6,113 bases of DNA from Deinococcus sp. Leaf326 (GTDB lineage: Bacteria; Deinococcota; Deinococci; Deinococcales; Deinococcaceae). The notes under the pieces were generated by a model. The model worked only from the letters and a program-made list of their open reading frames with translations. It was not told where the DNA came from and searched no databases. Position 1 is the first letter of the stretch. Each line of letters begins with the position of its first letter. A program made the position numbers and the translations under genes. Below, piece after piece: positions 5,931 through 6,113 of the stretch. The stretch is from the NCBI RefSeq assembly GCF_001424185.1, contig NZ_LMOM01000068.1:1-6113 (forward strand), in the 5' to 3' direction.

Positions 5931-6042
5931 CTGACATCTTGCAGTTTTGGGAAAGGACGTCTGGAACGCACTTTTGGCCCCATAGTGGGGTGTGAACCCA
6001 AAAGAACCGCGTTCCAGACGGCTCTATTCTGACATCCTGCAG
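5931..6042 (+). repeat. Imperfect 14-base direct repeat CTGACATC(T/C)TGCAG
   Basis: CTGACATCTTGCAG (5931-5944) recurs as CTGACATCCTGCAG (6029-6042), 13 of 14 bases identical and 98 bases apart. The two copies flank the hairpin at 5958-6020. The second copy lies in the transposase reading frame (codons for S-D-I-L-Q). They could be binding sites for the transposase near the element's left end, or chance. Confidence 0.4.
5958..6020 (+). promoter_or_regulatory. Nested hairpin covering the transposase start
   Basis: CGTCTGGAACGC (5958-5969) pairs perfectly with GCGTTCCAGACG (6009-6020). Inside it, CTTTTGG (5971-5977) pairs with CCAAAAG (5998-6004). At the tip, CCCCA (5978-5982) pairs with TGGGG (5986-5990). 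The GTG start at 5992 lies between the inner stems, and the only Shine-Dalgarno-like bases (GGGG 5987-5990) are in the tip stem. In a transcript reading in from outside, the whole structure could form and hide the start. Confidence 0.6.
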
Positions 6043-6113
6043 CACGCCCTCAAGACCGCGCAGGACTGGTGGCGAGCGTCACCCCATCCGCGTCCCCGGC
6101 TGGAACTGCTGGT
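5992..6113 (+). CDS. N-terminus of a probable IS transposase (partial, runs off the right edge)
   Basis: GTG at 5992 is the only start codon in this frame after the TAG at 5983-5985. The frame stays open to the window edge, about 40 codons, beginning MNPKEPRSRRLYSDILQHAL and continuing KTAQDWWRASPHPRPRLELL. The basic N-terminus, the YSDILQHAL helix and the tryptophan-rich, PRPRLELL-like segment fit the N-terminal region of a DDE transposase of the IS4/IS701 kind. Too little is present to assign a family, and this resemblance is an impression, not a search result. The ribosome binding site is weak (GGGG only one base before GTG) and buried in a hairpin, consistent with the low translation typical of transposases. 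A host gene cannot be excluded. Confidence 0.45.
   Translation, partial: MNPKEPRSRRLYSDILQHALKTAQDWWRASPHPRPRLELL

Larger units (their letters stand above)
5931..6113 (+). mobile_element. Probable left end of a second insertion sequence (partial)
   Basis: Just after the lipoprotein terminator the sequence changes to a short untranslated leader, a repeated motif, a large hairpin and a transposase-like open frame. The left terminus probably lies near 5925-5935 (around CTAGACTGACATCTTGCAG). The true boundary cannot be set without the right end and its inverted repeat, which are outside the window. Confidence 0.35.

Noticed and set aside
5346..6032. 228-codon plus-strand frame overlapping the end of the lipoprotein gene and the hairpin
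   Set aside because: It is out of frame with the clear propeller repeats and crosses the terminator and the presumed IS boundary.

Overview
The window looks like an accessory stretch of a high-GC bacterial replicon. The strongly GC-biased coding sequence, the gene style and the combination of insertion-sequence (IS) remnants with a lipobox-type surface lipoprotein fit Deinococcus or a close relative. That assignment is inference from style; no rRNA or core marker gene is present.

Layout. (1) Positions 1-414 carry two minus-strand genes, probably one operon: an 86-residue protein of unknown function, then 27 bases on, the first 42 codons of a membrane protein that runs off the left edge. (2) An AT-rich divergent spacer (415-570) separates them from a plus-strand block. 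(3) Positions 571-2013 encode an IS66-family transposase. It keeps its coiled coil, zinc-finger cysteines and first two catalytic aspartates, but stops resembling IS66 right after the LWRFLKDP segment. The usual NN-x-x-AER glutamate block is absent, and about 57 unrelated residues follow in frame. (4) That foreign tail is tightly coupled (TGAGTG) to three small genes at 2014-3069: a Crp/Fnr-like protein, a 68-residue protein with a TxxELKxMGLRP motif, and a multi-pass membrane protein. The simplest reading is that IS66 DNA has replaced the front of the first gene of a pre-existing operon. (5) Positions 3070-3401 hold a near-perfect Shine-Dalgarno sequence and a small gene whose reading frame does not match it. 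Positions 3402-3767 hold no convincing gene.

(6) The main intact gene is at 3899-5836. It encodes a 645-residue lipoprotein with a signal peptide and lipobox, a surface-type N-terminal region, an IPT/TIG domain and a C-terminal seven-bladed propeller of the virginiamycin B lyase (Vgb) type. A plausible terminator follows it. (7) The right edge (from about 5931) looks like the left end of another insertion sequence. Its first codons and the only available start codon lie inside a nested hairpin, a plausible fold-back control of transposase translation.

The most interesting points are the IS66-host fusion, the lipoprotein propeller (apparently lacking the lyase histidines), the hairpin over the second transposase start, and the misplaced Shine-Dalgarno sequence at 3110-3120. 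I saw no CRISPR array, tRNA, rRNA or recognisable defence system.
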